A stretch of 41,930 bases of DNA from Chitinophagaceae bacterium (GTDB lineage Bacteria; Bacteroidota; Bacteroidia; Chitinophagales; Chitinophagaceae): NCBI GenBank assembly GCA_947456055.1, contig CANGSR010000004.1:1-41930 (forward strand), given 5' to 3'. Position numbers and translations under genes: made by a program. Position 1 is the stretch's first letter. Every line of letters begins with the position of its first letter. The notes beneath the pieces were generated by a model. The model saw only the letters and a program-made list of their open reading frames with translations. It had not been told where the DNA came from and did not search any database. Positions 16,921 to 26,321 of this stretch are shown one piece after another.

Positions 16921-19900
16921 ATGATGCTGAAACATAACAGGATGCCCTTTACCCGCATGGCAATTTTGGCAATAATAATGCTAAAGGGATTGGTATGTTG
17001 GAGCCAGGTGCTAGCCCCTGACCAAACCCGAACCAGGGAACTCTCATTAATAAAAGAACAGTACAATCAAAAACATTATGCGCTTGCAGCTGTGAGTGCA
17101 AGAATTTACCTTAATAACTCTGCCAATACTGCAGAGCCAGACAATACTGTATGGAAGGAAGAAGCCCGTTATTTCCTTGTATTAGCTGGCCTAAAAACTG
17201 ATGAATCCGGTTGTGCTGAAGCAGCCACTAAGGAAATGAAACTCACTACAAATCCTGATTATAGCCAAAGAATTTCTTTCACCCTTGCACAATACTACTT
17301 CAGGCACAATAACCTTGTTGATGCCATTCCTCTCTATGAGTCAGCAGGAATGAATAACCTGGATAATTCCGAAATTGGTGATGCTAAATTCGAGCTTGCT
17401 TATTGTTATTTTAATAACCAGGAATTTGATAAGGCCGAGCCACTCCTACAATCTATAAGGGAGATAAAAGAAGGCAAATATTATAAAGAAGGTAATTATT
17501 ACTATGGCCTACTTGCCTATAATCAGAATAAATATAAGGAAGCATTAAAAAGCTTCAACCGGATCAAAGACCAAAAAGAGTATAAAGCAATAGTACCTTA
17601 TTATATCGCCGAAATCTATTACTTTATGGGTGCGAGGGAAAATGCACTTAAATATGCCGACACCCTTATTACCCGCAACGATAAGTCATTTTATGACAAT
17701 GAACTTCACTTACTGGCCGCACAATGCCTGTTTGAAACACAGCGGTATACCGAAGCAAGACCCTATTTCGACTATTACTACAACCATGCTGATAAAATAA
17801 GGAAGCAAGACCTTTACGAAATAGCCTATTGCGATTATAAAACCAATGAGTGGAAGAATGCGATAGAAAAATTCAAAATGCTGAGTAATGCCCACGATTC
17901 ACTGGGGCAAACATCTATGTATCTGTTAGGCGATTGCTACCTGAAAATAGGTGATAAGGCAAGTGCCCGGTCTGCATTTAGTATTTGCTCTGAAATGACC
18001 TTTAATGAGGGCCAGCAAGAAGCAGCCATGGAGCTATATGCCAAGACCAGCTACGAAACAGGCAATAATGATGACGCTTTAAGGGCTTTCTACAATTTGA
18101 TAAAAACATTCCCCCATAGCCAATATAAAGACGAGGCGAATACCCTTATATCTGATCTTTTGTTGAAAACCAACAAATTTGAGGAAGCCTTGAAACACCT
18201 TAAAGAGGTAAAAAAGAAGGACAACAATTTTAAACTGGTTTACCAAAAGGCGACTTTTTGTTATGCGATTCAGAAATACAGGGATGGCGACCTGGCCACT
18301 GCAGCTGGTTTCTTTAACAGCTCCAGCCAAAACCCTATTAATACCGACTACGAGGCCGCTGCCCTATTCTGGAAAGGTGAAATAGCATATCACCAACACC
18401 AATACAATGATGTAATTACCTATACCCAGGACTACCTTAGTAAAAAAGGAAAAAATACTGCTGTAGAAAATATTAGCCCATTGGCTACATTGCAACATGC
18501 CTACCTTAATATGGGTTATGCAGCTATGGAAATGCAGTATTTTGCTGCCGCCCAAAGCTATTTCAACCATGCACAGCAGGAAGGTGGTAATGATAAATTC
18601 TCCGGTGAAATAGCACAACTGAAAGAAGCTGATGCTGTATTTATGCAAAAGAACTATTCACGTGCCATAGTTCTTTACGATAAGATAATAGTTGCTGATA
18701 GTGTAAATGCAGATTATGCCCGCTATCAGAAAAGTATCCTTTTAGGTTTATTGGGTAAGAATAATGAAAAAGTAATGGTTCTTAGGTCATTGGTAAATGC
18801 GGTACCACCATCGGCCTATGCCAATTATGCACGTTACGAACTCGCTATTACTTATATTGAATCAGACAAATACAATGAGGCCCTTAGCTACCTGAGGTTT
18901 TTAACTGACTCAATATCAGATAAGAGTTTTGCACCAAAATCATGGATGAAGACAGGCTTTATTTATCAGCAACAGAATGATAATGTAATGGCCATAGAAT
19001 CCTACAAGCATGTGGTTATCGACTATCCAGGTTCTGAAGACAGGCTACCTGCACTTGATGCCTTGAAAAGCCTTTACATCCAGAGCAACCAGCCAGCCGC
19101 ATATACCCAAATGCTAAAGGAAAACAACCTGCCATCAGCTGATAGTAGCTCGGTAGATTCCACCTATTACGCTGCAGCAGAAACTCAGTTTGCCGGCGGT
19201 AAATATAGTGATGCCCGCTACGCATTCACCAATTACCTTGACCAATACCCTCATGGCATATTTTCTATAAAAGCACATTATTACCGTGCCGAATGTGCTT
19301 TGCAATTAAAAAAATACAAAGAAGCACGTGATGATTATGATTATGCCCTTGCTGGCCCATGGAATGAATTTGTAGAAAACAGCTCACGCAGGGCGGCCAA
19401 ACTTGCTTTTGATGATAAAGATTATGCAGCAGCTTATAATTATTACATTCGCCTAAGGAATAATACCAATAGTAATCAAATTATAGAATTAGCCTGGGCC
19501 GGATTGATGAAGAGTGGATACAATTCAGGCAAATTTACTGAAGCAGGCAGGTATTCCGATTCTTTATTGTGCATGTCTGGACCATCGGCAGAAACCATTG
19601 GTGAAGCCCTCTATTATAAAGCCAAGACCCTTCAACAGGCCGATAGCGCTGATGCAGCAATAAAAATTTATAAGCAACTGGCTACCAACCGAAATGATGA
19701 AATAGGTGCAGAATCGAGGTACCAGATAGCACAATTACTCTATACACAGAATAAGTTGAAAGAATCGGAAGAAGCTGCGAATGAGACCATTCACCTATCG
19801 TCAGGCTACGAAACATGGGTGGGCAAATCCTACATTTTGTTAGCTGATGTACTTGTAAAAGAGAAAGACTATTTTAATGCCAAAGCTCTTTTACAAAGCA

Positions 19901-20004
19901 TTGTGAAGCGGACCAAAATAGCAGAACTAAGGCAGGAAGCTAATAATAGGCTAAACGAAGTGAAAAAACTGGAAAAAACCCAAAGCAAACTAAAAGAAGA
20001 ATAG
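16921..20004 (+). CDS. Large periplasmic TPR protein
   Basis: 1027 residues. An N-terminal signal (residues 8-29, ending CWSQ) precedes an almost continuous array of tetratricopeptide-type helical hairpins from about residue 75 to 1010. Examples are 'AKFELAYCYFNNQEFDKAEPLL', 'YYYGLLAYNQNKYKEALKSF' and 'ARYELAITYIESDKYNEALSYL', recurring every 34-38 residues. This is the layout of BamD/YbgF-like envelope scaffold proteins, but far longer. The last 30 residues are Lys/Glu-rich and probably a coiled coil. It lies 8 bp after the TonB receptor and 36 bp before an outer-membrane barrel gene, which suggests that it is a periplasmic scaffold working with these membrane proteins. No exact function known. 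Confidence 0.88.
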   Translation: MMLKHNRMPFTRMAILAIIMLKGLVCWSQVLAPDQTRTRELSLIKEQYNQKHYALAAVSARIYLNNSANTAEPDNTVWKEEARYFLVLAGLKTDESGCAEAATKEMKLTTNPDYSQRISFTLAQYYFRHNNLVDAIPLYESAGMNNLDNSEIGDAKFELAYCYFNNQEFDKAEPLLQSIREIKEGKYYKEGNYYYGLLAYNQNKYKEALKSFNRIKDQKEYKAIVPYYIAEIYYFMGARENALKYADTLITRNDKSFYDNELHLLAAQCLFETQRYTEARPYFDYYYNHADKIRKQDLYEIAYCDYKTNEWKNAIEKFKMLSNAHDSLGQTSMYLLGDCYLKIGDKASARSAFSICSEMTFNEGQQEAAMELYAKTSYETGNNDDALRAFYNLIKTFPHSQYKDEANTLISDLLLKTNKFEEALKHLKEVKKKDNNFKLVYQKATFCYAIQKYRDGDLATAAGFFNSSSQNPINTDYEAAALFWKGEIAYHQHQYNDVITYTQDYLSKKGKNTAVENISPLATLQHAYLNMGYAAMEMQYFAAAQSYFNHAQQEGGNDKFSGEIAQLKEADAVFMQKNYSRAIVLYDKIIVADSVNADYARYQKSILLGLLGKNNEKVMVLRSLVNAVPPSAYANYARYELAITYIESDKYNEALSYLRFLTDSISDKSFAPKSWMKTGFIYQQQNDNVMAIESYKHVVIDYPGSEDRLPALDALKSLYIQSNQPAAYTQMLKENNLPSADSSSVDSTYYAAAETQFAGGKYSDARYAFTNYLDQYPHGIFSIKAHYYRAECALQLKKYKEARDDYDYALAGPWNEFVENSSRRAAKLAFDDKDYAAAYNYYIRLRNNTNSNQIIELAWAGLMKSGYNSGKFTEAGRYSDSLLCMSGPSAETIGEALYYKAKTLQQADSADAAIKIYKQLATNRNDEIGAESRYQIAQLLYTQNKLKESEEAANETIHLSSGYETWVGKSYILLADVLVKEKDYFNAKALLQSIVKRTKIAELRQEANNRLNEVKKLEKTQSKLKEE

Positions 20005-20040
20005 AACCAGGACCAAAACCAAGCACCTGAAAAACAAAAT

Positions 20041-21693
20041 ATGAATTTACCAGACATGCACATAAAATACCAACTTACCATCTTGTTTCTGTCGGTTGCC
20101 CTAATCGCAACAGCACAGCGAACTGTGCCTGCTGATACCACCATTAAGAGTACAACCATAGAAATAATACAATCTTATAAACCGCAGGTAAAACAGGCTC
20201 CTAAACCCGAATGGATGCCTGCATTGCCCCCTGCAGACACTGCCCATCCTGTTATTAATTACGATGTACCACAGCAGTCTCTGTTTTACACCTACAGTTC
20301 CCTACCCCTCCGCCCACTTGCCTTGGGTAGGGATACTTTATTATTGCCATTCAAAAATTATCTGAAATTCGGAGGGGGTAATTTATCTACTATTTACCTC
20401 GACGCTGGCATAGGAAGTATAAGGGGCCGTGATTATGAAACAGGTCTTCACATACATCACATCTCTCAAAATGGCACTATTAAAGACCAGCAAACATCTT
20501 TAAGTGGCCTGGAAGCTTATGCTGGTTTACACAAGAATAAAAATGATTTCCGTGTATTACTAACAGGTGGCAGAAACCAATATAGTTATTATGGTGGTGA
20601 TGCTAATCCATATTATACTGGCGATTCCCTGAAACAGGTTTTCACATCTGTTAGGCTTATGCTTGATATGGCTAACCGTAAGGATACCAACACAAAACTT
20701 ACCTACCACCCTTCTATATTGGCATCCGTTTACAATGCCAAATACAGCACTAATGAGCTGACCCTTGGTTTCAACGCCCCATTCACCTATTCACCCGATT
20801 CTACTTTTGATTGGCTGCTGGGCATAGATGGAGTAGTAACTAATTTCAAATCAGGCCAAATAAGCGAATCAAACAATTTCATAGAAATCAAGCCGGGTAT
20901 AGCCATGCACGATGGCGACATTACAGGGCATGTATTGGCTGGTTTCGGCCTTGGTAAAGGAAATAACAAGTATATCCTACCCGACATTTTAGCTACTTAT
21001 TACCACGCCCCTACCGGGCTTCATTTCAGTGCCGGATGGCAGGCCTCTGTAAGGCAGAATACATTTGAACAATTAAGTAGCCTCAATCCTTTCCTCTTAT
21101 ATCTCGATAGTAGTATCTTTTTCAAACAAACACGCAGGGATGAGGTATTTGGGCAGGTACAGGGTAAACACGGCGACCACCTTAGCTATTCAGCGAGGGC
21201 ATCGTGGAATGCCTATATTAATATGGCCAACTACCTTAATGATGGCATCAGCAATAAACAATTCTATGTAGGTTACCAGAATATCAACTCATTGGGAATT
21301 TCTTTATCTATCAGGTATGCCGAGTCTAATATATGGTCTGCTGGCCTAAGCTGTGATATATATAGTTATTATGGCAGTTCTAATGTAAAGATATATGCAT
21401 GGCAGATACCAGATAAGCAATTGAAGGGTGATGTTATTTACAGCCCTAATAATAAATTATCAATGTCGGCTTATATATCATTGTTAGGTGGTTTGTATGC
21501 TAGAAATGTTTCTGGCCAACCCATTAGCATTGATATGAATACCGACCTTGGCGGTAATATTGAATACCTATTAATACCAAGGTTATCCATATTTTTGCAG
21601 GTAAATAATATTCTCAACCAGAAATACCAGCGCTGGTATGGTTATGAAGCCTATGGCACCAATATTTATGGTGGCCTAAGGTTGAAATTTTAA
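20041..21693 (+). CDS. Outer-membrane beta-barrel (TonB-receptor-like) protein
   Basis: 550 residues. A signal peptide (about 1-26, ending TATAQ, with a second possible Met at residue 6) precedes a proline-rich lead region (residues 40-80: 'IEIIQSYKPQVKQAPKPEW', 'ALPPADTAHPVINYDVPQQ'). A barrel domain follows from residue ~95 with aromatic-ended strands, closing in 'GYEAYGTNIYGGLRLKF'. It has no plug domain, so it cannot be a full TonB-dependent transporter. The late segment 'SIFLQVNNILNQKYQRWYGYE' is the strand pattern usual at the end of TonB-receptor barrels. Position between the TPR scaffold gene and the HU-SPOR gene suggests one envelope complex. Confidence 0.82.
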   Translation: MNLPDMHIKYQLTILFLSVALIATAQRTVPADTTIKSTTIEIIQSYKPQVKQAPKPEWMPALPPADTAHPVINYDVPQQSLFYTYSSLPLRPLALGRDTLLLPFKNYLKFGGGNLSTIYLDAGIGSIRGRDYETGLHIHHISQNGTIKDQQTSLSGLEAYAGLHKNKNDFRVLLTGGRNQYSYYGGDANPYYTGDSLKQVFTSVRLMLDMANRKDTNTKLTYHPSILASVYNAKYSTNELTLGFNAPFTYSPDSTFDWLLGIDGVVTNFKSGQISESNNFIEIKPGIAMHDGDITGHVLAGFGLGKGNNKYILPDILATYYHAPTGLHFSAGWQASVRQNTFEQLSSLNPFLLYLDSSIFFKQTRRDEVFGQVQGKHGDHLSYSARASWNAYINMANYLNDGISNKQFYVGYQNINSLGISLSIRYAESNIWSAGLSCDIYSYYGSSNVKIYAWQIPDKQLKGDVIYSPNNKLSMSAYISLLGGLYARNVSGQPISIDMNTDLGGNIEYLLIPRLSIFLQVNNILNQKYQRWYGYEAYGTNIYGGLRLKF

Positions 21694-21726
21694 ATAAATA
21701 ATGTACTTTTCAGGATTATTATTACT

Positions 21727-22692
21727 ATGGACATAGCGAAATACATCGGGCTGTTTTTATTAAAAAATCACTTTTGTTACGTACACGGCCTTGGCAATAT
21801 GGAATTGCACAAGAGCCCTGCTACCTACGATGGTAAGGCACTCCAGGCGCCCTCCTACCACGTAAAGGTGACACCCGGCGGTTCTATTGATGATAATCTG
21901 GCTAATTTCATAGCTGTTAATGAACAAATAAGCATATCTAAAGCGGCCAATGCACTAAGGGAGTTCAGCATACAAGCCCGTAAGGATATGGCATCGGGCA
22001 AGGAAGTGGTGATACCTAATATTGGTAAGTTCAACGAAGAGAATGGTAAAATATCATTTGTAACTGACGCTAATTTCCAATACACACCTGCTGGTATTCC
22101 TACTATTAAGAACAGTAAGCAGTTGGAAGAACAAAATTCAAAACCTGCCCATACCCCATCTTTCCCTCCTCCACAAAAAGCAGACTCTATCAATTGGAGT
22201 ATGATAATATTGATTCTTGTATTGTTGATTATTGTTGGTGGCGGCGGCTATGGTATTTACTACTACATGTACCGTACCCGTACAGCTACGGCACCTGTAG
22301 TAATACCAGCAATTGACACAGTGAAACCTGCTCCGGTTGTAGTGCCTACTGTTACACCAGTTATTGATACCACACATAAAGATTCTGTTACTGTGCCACC
22401 CACATCAATAGACCCAGCTAAGGACCCATCAGCAAGACCTGCGCCTGCTATGGTTGATTCGCTTACCCCTAAAGACCATAAAATGATAATAGGCGACTAC
22501 CCAACAAGGGCCAGAGCCGAATTAAGGGTTAAGAACCTGAGGGCTAATGGCAATAAGGTAGATATCATTGACAAGGACTCAACAAACTACCTGGTTTATA
22601 CTACCATTAGTTGCCGGCCAAACCAAATTAGGCATATCCATGATTCATTAAGGGTATTATTTGGCTTCAAGGGTGTATATATTTATAGATAG
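21727..22692 (+). CDS. HU-CCDC81 and SPOR domain membrane protein
   Basis: 321 residues. Residues 1-~125 form two small domains of the HU-CCDC81 type: 'MDIAKYIGLFLLKNHFCYVHGLG' at the start, then 'ISISKAANALREFSIQARKDM' and 'VVIPNIGKFNEENGKISF', which is an HU/IHF-like strand pair. One membrane segment spans about 157-180. A Pro/Val/Thr-rich linker (about 185-245) leads to a C-terminal SPOR domain (about 252-321, 'KMIIGDYPTRARAELRVKNL'). SPOR domains bind denuded glycan strands at the division septum. By topology the HU-like part should be cytoplasmic and the SPOR part periplasmic. The gene ends the four-gene envelope cluster. Confidence 0.88.
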   Translation: MDIAKYIGLFLLKNHFCYVHGLGNMELHKSPATYDGKALQAPSYHVKVTPGGSIDDNLANFIAVNEQISISKAANALREFSIQARKDMASGKEVVIPNIGKFNEENGKISFVTDANFQYTPAGIPTIKNSKQLEEQNSKPAHTPSFPPPQKADSINWSMIILILVLLIIVGGGGYGIYYYMYRTRTATAPVVIPAIDTVKPAPVVVPTVTPVIDTTHKDSVTVPPTSIDPAKDPSARPAPAMVDSLTPKDHKMIIGDYPTRARAELRVKNLRANGNKVDIIDKDSTNYLVYTTISCRPNQIRHIHDSLRVLFGFKGVYIYR

Positions 22693-22768
22693 TATAGTAT
22701 CTTCCATTATTCCATTTACAATTCTTTTATTTGGTTATTGACCCAGTGTTTAGGAATTTTACACCTGC

Positions 22769-23695
22769 ATGATTGGACTAGTTTTTAAATCTACAGGGAG
22801 CTGGTATTCGGTTCAGGATGAGGAAGGCAATTTTTGGGATGCCCGTATTAAGGGTAAATTAAAAACTGACGCCGACATTTCCTCTACTAACCCTGTAGCT
22901 GTTGGTGACAAGGTGATTTTTGAGGTAGAGGATGAAAACGTAAAAACGGCTATCATAAGCGGTATAAAAGACAGGCACAACTATATAGTTCGGGTTTCAC
23001 CCCACAATAAAAACCAAAAACACATAATAGCCTCTAATATCGACCTGGCATTATTAGTAACTTCCATTGCCGACCCTCGTACTTCTACCGGATTTATAGA
23101 CCGCTTCTTATTGACTGCTGAGGCCTACCATATTCCGGCCATTATTGTTGTCAACAAGATAGACCTGGTAAAAAACAAACAAACCGATGTTCTTGAATTG
23201 TGGAAGCATATTTACGGCCTTGCCGGATATGAACTCTACCCCGTTACCGGAACTGATATTTCTACGCTTGCAAGTCTGGAAAATAAAATCAGGAATAAGA
23301 CTACCCTATTCAGCGGCCATTCAGGTGTAGGTAAGAGCACCTTGATAAATCAAATGATTCCCGGTATCAGACAGAAAACTAAGGTAGTATCAGGATGGAG
23401 CGGCAAAGGGCAGCATACCACCACATTTGCAGAAATGTTTTTACTGCCTGATGGAGGAAAAATTATTGATACGCCAGGGGTAAAGGAATTTGGACTTATA
23501 GATTTCGAAAAAGAGGAGCTTTCGCAATATTTCCCTGAAATGAAGGAGGTGCTCAAAAAATGTAAGTTTAATAATTGCCTGCACATGAATGAACCGGGGT
23601 GTGCAATTAAGCCCGCCATACACGATGGGCGGATTTCAGAAGAACGTTACCTGAGTTATCGTGCAATACTGGATAGTATTGAGAAGAAGTGGTAG
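22769..23695 (+). CDS. rsgA: Ribosome small-subunit-dependent GTPase A
   Basis: 308 residues. An N-terminal OB-fold (about 1-70) is followed by a circularly permuted GTPase domain in which the G4 motif NKID (129-132) comes before G1 GHSGVGKST (183-191) and G3 DTPG (234-237). The zinc site at the C-terminus follows the pattern Cys265, Cys270, His272, Cys278 (CKFNNCLHMNEPGC). RsgA checks late 30S subunit assembly and releases maturation factor RbfA, hydrolysing GTP on the subunit. It lies 76 bp after the HU-SPOR gene and may have its own promoter. The start at 22769 gives a complete OB-fold, and length is normal for the family. Confidence 0.97.
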   Translation: MIGLVFKSTGSWYSVQDEEGNFWDARIKGKLKTDADISSTNPVAVGDKVIFEVEDENVKTAIISGIKDRHNYIVRVSPHNKNQKHIIASNIDLALLVTSIADPRTSTGFIDRFLLTAEAYHIPAIIVVNKIDLVKNKQTDVLELWKHIYGLAGYELYPVTGTDISTLASLENKIRNKTTLFSGHSGVGKSTLINQMIPGIRQKTKVVSGWSGKGQHTTTFAEMFLLPDGGKIIDTPGVKEFGLIDFEKEELSQYFPEMKEVLKKCKFNNCLHMNEPGCAIKPAIHDGRISEERYLSYRAILDSIEKKW

Positions 23696-23845
23696 GCTGT
23701 TTGTTCCTTATAAATTAACTGCTGGTTAGCCTGTTTTTAATATTGTTAGGATGTAGCTTTTTGTATCTTGCAGCCCATCAATTTGTACTCCAAAGTAATC
23801 AAAAACCAGGAGATGAATTCCATAAAAATCACAAAATAATTTCGA

Positions 23846-24148
23846 ATGATTATTTACAATGTAACACTAAAAGTGCAGACCGATGCGGTAGATGCATGGG
23901 TAAAATGGATGAAAGAAGAACATATGCCTGATGTATTATCATTGGGAATATTCACCGAAAGTCGCCTTTGCCATTTACTGGAACAGGAAGAAGATGACGG
24001 GGTAACTTTCGCAGCCCAATATTTCTGTAATACCTACGCTGATTACCAATCTTATATTGACAATCATGCAAATGCTATGAGAGAAAAAGGATTGAAAGCA
24101 TTCGCAGGTAAATTCGTAGCTTTTAGAACAGTTATGGAAATAATTTAA
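23846..24148 (+). CDS. DUF4286 family protein
   Basis: 100 residues, cytoplasmic. Family blocks are 'MIIYNVTLKVQTDAVDAWVKWMKEEHMPDVL' at the start (shown here in part), 'FTESRLCHLLEQEEDDGVTFAAQYF' in the middle, and 'YIDNHANAMREKGLKAFAGKFVAFRTVME' at the end. The pattern is a ferredoxin-like (dimeric alpha-beta barrel) fold, as in antibiotic-biosynthesis monooxygenase-type small proteins. No biochemical function is known for DUF4286. It lies between rsgA and the HU gene on the same strand, with gaps of 150 and 228 bp, so it is probably transcribed separately. Confidence 0.88.
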   Translation: MIIYNVTLKVQTDAVDAWVKWMKEEHMPDVLSLGIFTESRLCHLLEQEEDDGVTFAAQYFCNTYADYQSYIDNHANAMREKGLKAFAGKFVAFRTVMEII

Positions 24149-24287
24149 CGAATACTATGTGCATCACCTTAATGCCTATCAATTACTAATTTCATTACCT
24201 CAACTAATTCAAGGGATAAGACTTAAGGGTTCATTCTATATTAGTTGCTAAATGGCAATATTTCGCTCAAAAAAAATATTACTACTA

Positions 24288-24318
24288 TTTGCAACTGTAA
24301 TAAAGGTGAGTATATTTG
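24288..24318 (+). promoter_or_regulatory. Consensus Bacteroidota promoter for the HU gene
   Basis: TTTG at 24288-24291, a 19-bp spacer, then TATATTTG at 24311-24318: an exact match to TTTG-N19-TAnnTTTG. The expected transcription start near 24325 gives a leader of about 50 nt before the HU start codon at 24377. Confidence 0.85.
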
Positions 24319-24376
24319 TCCTAGTGAGTATTTTAAAATCTTCTAAAAATATTATTTCACAAAAAAACAAACAATT

Positions 24377-24658
24377 ATGAACAAAGCAGAATTGATTGAC
24401 CAGGTTTCGAAGGATGCAGGTATTACGAAAGTACAAGCTAACGCAGCACTTGATTCCTTTACCAATGCTGTAGTGACTACCCTTAAAAAAGGTGACAGGG
24501 TAACATTGGTAGGCTTTGGTACTTTTTCGGTTTCAGAACGTGCAGCACGCAATGGCCGTAACCCCCAAACAGGAGTAGTTATCAAAATCAAAGCAAGAAA
24601 AGTACCAAAATTTAAAGCTGGTAAGGATTTCGCAGCAAAAATTGGTTCCAAAAAATAA
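24377..24658 (+). CDS. HU family DNA-binding protein
   Basis: 93 residues, normal length for HU. The N-terminal helical part ([28 protein letters not shown] shown in part) forms the dimer base. '[11 protein letters not shown]' is the central sheet, and the DNA-binding arms carry the hallmark 'RNGRNPQTG' with the intercalating proline. The end is Lys-rich ([14 protein letters not shown]). It is a basic nucleoid protein that bends DNA and is usually abundant, which suits the exact consensus promoter in front of it. It differs from the HU-CCDC81 domain protein at 21727, which is membrane-bound. Confidence 0.97.
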   Translation: MNKAELIDQVSKDAGITKVQANAALDSFTNAVVTTLKKGDRVTLVGFGTFSVSERAARNGRNPQTGVVIKIKARKVPKFKAGKDFAAKIGSKK

Positions 24659-24889
24659 TTAAAATACCTGTCAAACTTTGTTCATAATAAGCTCAACCTA
24701 AACCCGTAAAATTATCGAGATAAATATTTATCCATATACCTAAATAGGAAGTATATACTTAGTGTTTGGTGAATACCTAATAATCATTGGGTAGTAGTTT
24801 TTTTTATAAAAAACAGGCTAATACATTATTCGCTTTTACCAGCGATTGTACACTTATCTATTTAATGAAAATAAACTAAAGGCAAGGGG

Positions 24890-24919
24890 TTGAAAGTTCC
24901 TTCCTTTTTTTTATTTTTG
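24890..24919 (+). promoter_or_regulatory. Consensus Bacteroidota promoter for the THX gene
   Basis: TTG at 24890-24892, a 19-bp spacer, then TATTTTTG at 24912-24919: an exact fit to the TTG-N19-TAnnTTTG form. Transcription should start near 24926, leaving a leader of only about 18 nt before the start at 24944. Confidence 0.8.
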
Positions 24920-24943
24920 CAATTAAAACAAAATAACAATAAC

Positions 24944-25057
24944 ATGGGAAGAGGTGATAAACGCACAAAAAAAGGAAAAATATCTATGGGTAGCTTCGGC
25001 AAAGTAAGACTTGCCCGTACTAAGAAAAAAGCTGCAACCGCTGAAAAAACAGCTTAA
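24944..25057 (+). CDS. 30S ribosomal protein THX
   Basis: A 37-codon gene. The product begins MGRGDKRTKKGKISMGSFGK and continues with VRLARTKKKAATAEK. The N-terminal GRGDK-(R/K)-T-K-(K/R)-GKI-x-x-GS-(F/W)-GK pattern is that of Thx, a very basic small protein that sits in the head of the 30S subunit between rRNA helices. Known forms are about 25-40 residues, so this length is normal. It has an exact consensus promoter 25 bp upstream and a strong terminator 12 bp downstream, so it is a compact single-gene unit. High expression is expected. Confidence 0.95.
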   Translation: MGRGDKRTKKGKISMGSFGKVRLARTKKKAATAEKTA

Positions 25058-25069
25058 AAATAACTTTCA

Positions 25070-25109
25070 CTAAAAAAGGCCTGCTTTCATTTTAAGCGGT
25101 CTTTTTTAG
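25070..25109 (+). terminator. Intrinsic terminator after the THX gene
   Basis: A long stem in which CTAAAAAAG (from 25070) pairs with CTTTTTTAG (25101-25109), extended inward by GCC/GGT-type pairs and GCTT with AAGC around one bulged T, enclosing the loop TCATTTT. The A-run before and T-run after make it potentially active in both directions. Confidence 0.85.
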
Positions 25110-25219
25110 TTTGACAAGAAATGTATTAGAATTCATCATCAAACCCTCAATACTTATTAAAAGGCTATTCACCGAATATCTCTTTTAGTTATTATTGTAT
25201 AAACAACCTGAAGAGATAA

Positions 25220-26197
25220 ATGGCTGTCTTTCATAATCAGGACATTTCAAATAAGCACTTTCTGGTAACAGGCGGCGCTGGTTTTATAGGTTCCCACATT
25301 GTAGAATATCTGCTTAGTCACGGTGCAGGATTAGTCCGTATTATTGACAACCTATCTTCAGGTTCCGAACAAAATATTCATTTGTTCGAAAAATACCCCA
25401 ATTACGAATTCTGGATAGGAGATATCCGCAACCCTGATGTTTGTCTCAAAGCCTGCGATGGCATTGATTATGTTTCCCACCAAGCCGCTTTGGGATCTGT
25501 GCCCCGTTCTGTATCAGACCCAATAAGCACCAATGAAGTTAATGTAAACGGGTTTGTAAACATGATTACTGCTGCAAAAAATGCAGGGGTAAAAACCTTT
25601 GTGTATGCTTCTTCTTCTTCAGTTTATGGCGATGAACCAGTACTGCCCAAGGTTGAAGAAAAAACAGGCAACCTGTTATCTCCATACGCAGTTAGTAAAA
25701 TGGCTAATGAGCTTTATGCAAAGGTATTTGCTAATCTATATGGCATGAAAATAGCCGGTCTTAGGTACTTCAATGTATTTGGTTCCCGCCAGGATCCTAA
25801 CGGCCCATATGCAGCCGTAATACCGCTATTCGTAAAAGGTATTCTCAACCAGTCTCCGGTATATATTTATGGGGATGGTGAACAGACCCGTGATTTTACC
25901 TTTGTAGAAAATGCTGTACAGGCAAATATCAAGGGGATGCTTTGCGAAAATGATGCTGCCTATAATAATGTTTACAATGTGGCTGTTGGTAAGAACTTCT
26001 CAGTGAATTACTTATACAAGGCTATAACCGAGATACTTAATATCAACCATGAAGCTATTTACAAAGAACCCCGCAACGGTGATATCCACGACTCATTAGC
26101 CGATATTTCTAAAGCATGTAATTTGCTCAATTACCAGCCTACAACCCATTTTTTAGAGGGGCTAAAGCTTACTGTAGAATCTTTCTCAAAAAAATAA
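25220..26197 (+). CDS. WbpP-type UDP-N-acetylhexosamine 4-epimerase (SDR family)
   Basis: 325 residues. Extended SDR fold with the NAD-binding loop TGGAGFIGS (17-25), the Ser-rich site ASSSSVYG (130-137) and the catalytic pair Tyr156/Lys160 (SPYAVSK). The blocks 'QAALGSVPRSVSDPISTNEVN' (shown in part), 'YFNVFGSRQDPNGPYAAVIP' and 'YIYGDGEQTRDF' are those of WbpP/TviC, which interconvert UDP-GlcNAc and UDP-GalNAc (or their uronic acids). The product would feed surface polysaccharide or glycoprotein glycans. No glycosyltransferase or other polysaccharide gene is near, so it may serve a cluster elsewhere or general T9SS-protein or lipid glycosylation. Exact substrate unknown. Confidence 0.88.
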   Translation: MAVFHNQDISNKHFLVTGGAGFIGSHIVEYLLSHGAGLVRIIDNLSSGSEQNIHLFEKYPNYEFWIGDIRNPDVCLKACDGIDYVSHQAALGSVPRSVSDPISTNEVNVNGFVNMITAAKNAGVKTFVYASSSSVYGDEPVLPKVEEKTGNLLSPYAVSKMANELYAKVFANLYGMKIAGLRYFNVFGSRQDPNGPYAAVIPLFVKGILNQSPVYIYGDGEQTRDFTFVENAVQANIKGMLCENDAAYNNVYNVAVGKNFSVNYLYKAITEILNINHEAIYKEPRNGDIHDSLADISKACNLLNYQPTTHFLEGLKLTVESFSKK

Positions 26198-26321
26198 AAG
26201 ATACTAAAAGTAGCTTCTTTCCCTGGTGATTGTTTTTAGAAGGTTTTATTTTATACTATCTTTATGATGCGCTAATGGTGTATGTTTAAATTGCCTTCGT
26301 CTGCATCAAAAGAAAGAAATT

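Noticed and set aside
23743-23931. Plus-strand open frame of 62 codons
   Set aside because: It overlaps the start of the DUF4286 gene in another frame and shows no conserved pattern.
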